From positions 2,960,501-3,024,500 of the forward strand of contig CP029329.1 of assembly GCA_003129525.1 (NCBI GenBank): a stretch of DNA of 64,000 bases, read 5' to 3'. The translations under genes were made by a program, and so were the position numbers. Shown here in pieces: positions 62,555 to 64,000 of this stretch. The notes beneath the pieces are model-generated. The model was not told where the DNA came from. It searched no databases and saw nothing but the letters and a program-made list of their open reading frames with translations. How positions within the stretch are numbered: position 1 is the first letter of the stretch; each line of letters begins with the position of its first letter. Source of the stretch: Clostridium beijerinckii. GTDB taxonomy: Bacteria; Bacillota; Clostridia; Clostridiales; Clostridiaceae.

Positions 62555-62700
62555 TAATAAATGAAATTCAATATACGATTTCAATCAGTTTCATAATTTA
62601 AATATTGTTCATCTTTTTTATTAGTGAAATTTCCATTAGATAATAAAGTTAAAGAAGTAAATTGAAATTTAGATATCTATATTGGAATTTATTTTATAAA

Positions 62701-62737
62701 GAGGGTATATACTAAACAAATTTTAATATATACCCTC
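62701..62737 (-). terminator. Terminator between convergent corA and cax
   Basis: GAGGGTATATA (62701-62711) and its exact complement (62727-62737), 15-base loop. On the minus strand T-rich sequence follows, fitting the antiporter gene; it may also serve corA. Confidence 0.75.
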
Positions 62738-62785
62738 AATTAAATTATATTTAAATACTATTTTTAGTTGTGAACCATATAATAC

Positions 62786-63832
62786 CTATAAAATAAAGAA
62801 GGAAGCTGCAATTATCAAATATACAGCAAGGAGTTGAACGCCTTCTAACCAGTTAGATTCTGCATCATTTGATACTCTATTAGCTATTAGAACTGCAACT
62901 ATAAGTGCTATTAATTCAAATTCATTAAATTTAATACTCATAGGAGTAAATAATAAACTTATAAATATTAATACAGGAGTAACAAATAATATTATTTGTA
63001 AACTAGAGCCTAGAGCAATTTCTAAAGCTACATCCATTTTATTTTTCATTGCCATAACAATAGCTGTACTATGCTCAGCAGCATTTCCTATTATAGGAAT
63101 TAATATTATACCTACAAAAAATTCACTAAGGCCTAAACTTTCAGTTATAGGTTCTATACCACTAACTAAAAATTCACTTTCTATAGCTATTAATACAGTA
63201 GCAACAACTAATACTGTTATTGCTTTATTTAAAGTCCACTTAGCTGTGCTACCTTCTTCTTCAGAACTAACTGTATATATATGTTTATGTGTGAAGAATG
63301 AAAAAATTAAGCTTAATATGTATATGATAATCATTATTACTGCAACAAATATACTTAAGCCCTCATATCTTGTATTTAATAGAGTTGGGTCTACAGTATG
63401 GGTAAATAATGCAGGGATGCACAAACCAACAACTGCAAATAATAACATACTTGAAGAAACTTCAACAACTTTTTTGTTAAAAGTTTGAGTTTTAAATTTT
63501 AATCCTCCAGCAAGCATACTGGCGCCAAGAACCAATAAAACATTTCCTATTACAGAACCAGCTATGGAAGATTTAACTACTTCAAAAAGTCCTTCCTTAA
63601 GAGCAAAAAATGATATTATAAGTTCTGTAGCATTTCCAAATGTACCATTTAAAAATCCACCTATTTTAGGACCAGAATAAAATGAAATTTCCTCAGTTCC
63701 TTCCCCCATAAGTCCCGCCAAAGGGATTATGGATAACGCTGCGAGTATAAACATTATTGATGGGGATGCATGCATAAATTCAGCTATAAAACTTATTGGA
63801 ACAAATACAAGCATATACTTTAATATCTTCAT
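62786..63832 (-). CDS. Calcium/proton antiporter (CaCA family, Cax type)
   Basis: Integral membrane exchanger of 348 residues with about 11 hydrophobic segments. The two hallmark alpha repeats are GNATELIISFFAL in the first half and GNAAEHSTAIVMAM in the second, with the acidic residues that bind Ca2+. An acidic cytoplasmic stretch (SEEEGSTAKW) lies between the halves. It exports Ca2+ in exchange for protons. The reverse-strand ATG at 63832 follows AAGGAGGT. It is monocistronic and convergent with corA. The remaining 63833-64000 is AT-rich upstream sequence with no further gene seen. Confidence 0.92.
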   Translation of the reverse strand: MKILKYMLVFVPISFIAEFMHASPSIMFILAALSIIPLAGLMGEGTEEISFYSGPKIGGFLNGTFGNATELIISFFALKEGLFEVVKSSIAGSVIGNVLLVLGASMLAGGLKFKTQTFNKKVVEVSSSMLLFAVVGLCIPALFTHTVDPTLLNTRYEGLSIFVAVIMIIIYILSLIFSFFTHKHIYTVSSEEEGSTAKWTLNKAITVLVVATVLIAIESEFLVSGIEPITESLGLSEFFVGIILIPIIGNAAEHSTAIVMAMKNKMDVALEIALGSSLQIILFVTPVLIFISLLFTPMSIKFNEFELIALIVAVLIANRVSNDAESNWLEGVQLLAVYLIIAASFFIL

Positions 63833-64000
63833 GAATTGTACCTCCTTGTTTAATTATTATAAACTAGAATATTAACTATATTCAAATTTTATAAAAAGAA
63901 ATATTAATTAATAAATTATAAGTGTGCATACATATAGTATTATAATGCATTAATTCATATTATACTATATTTTACTATTTACCAGAGTAATTTAAGCACT

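Overview
The window is AT-rich, densely coded and almost entirely Firmicute in character. Strong AGGAGG-type ribosome sites, several TTG starts, intrinsic terminators after most genes, pyruvate:ferredoxin oxidoreductase, a SigI/RsgI pair, a LacI-controlled hexuronate cluster, a fructose PTS and hemerythrin together suggest a saccharolytic anaerobic Clostridium (sensu stricto, C. beijerinckii-like). The genus is an inference from gene content and base composition. No rRNA, tRNA, CRISPR array, prophage or intact insertion sequence was seen.

Layout. 1-2 kb: 3' part of a DbpA-type RNA helicase and a SEC-C methionine aminopeptidase. 2.3-9.1 kb: a binding-protein ABC importer (lipoprotein, ATPase, fused double permease) followed by a YesM/YesN-type two-component system, probably its regulator. 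9.5-16 kb: RecQ, a J-domain/TPR-like protein, a candidate small RNA and a SWIM-SNF2 helicase. 16.3-18.2 kb: sigI-rsgI. 18.3-22.3 kb: a structured leader RNA in front of a homocysteine methyltransferase/methylene-THF reductase fusion, a histidine phosphatase and a GltD-like oxidoreductase. 22.5-32.7 kb: LacI regulator, uxaC, uxaB, HIT protein, hexuronide symporter, kdgA and uxaA. These form most of the galacturonate-to-pyruvate pathway under a shared palindromic operator. Between the intact genes lie decayed duplicates of the HIT gene, of the operator/uxaC-uxaB spacer/uxaB unit, and a broken kdgK. 33.2-38 kb: pyridoxal kinase-like gene and fruR-fruK-fruA.

38-46 kb: small unknown proteins, an unknown protein next to hemerythrin, and PFOR with a palindromic leader. 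45.6-50.2 kb: LysM protein, flavin reductase, truncated LysR and reductase remnants, SDR dehydrogenase and an unknown protein. 50.3-52.4 kb: a BlaI/BlaR1-like pair behind a perfect 60-bp palindrome. 52.6-57.1 kb: a frameshifted sugar dehydrogenase, small lipoprotein, YdhG-like protein, pseudouridine synthase and CBS protein. 57.2-63.8 kb: HelD, a soluble zinc-binding chemoreceptor, CorA and a Ca2+/H+ antiporter.

The main unexplained signals are RNA-level. They are the 18390-18439 leader, the short promoter-to-terminator RNA at 12686-12752, a Shine-Dalgarno-masking stem around a 24-codon ORF at 32991-33084, a hairpin placed between Shine-Dalgarno and AUG at 48405-48471, an 11-codon leader peptide before helD, and an apparent ATT start in the BlaR1-like gene. 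The best genomic story is the half-erased second copy of the hexuronate module.
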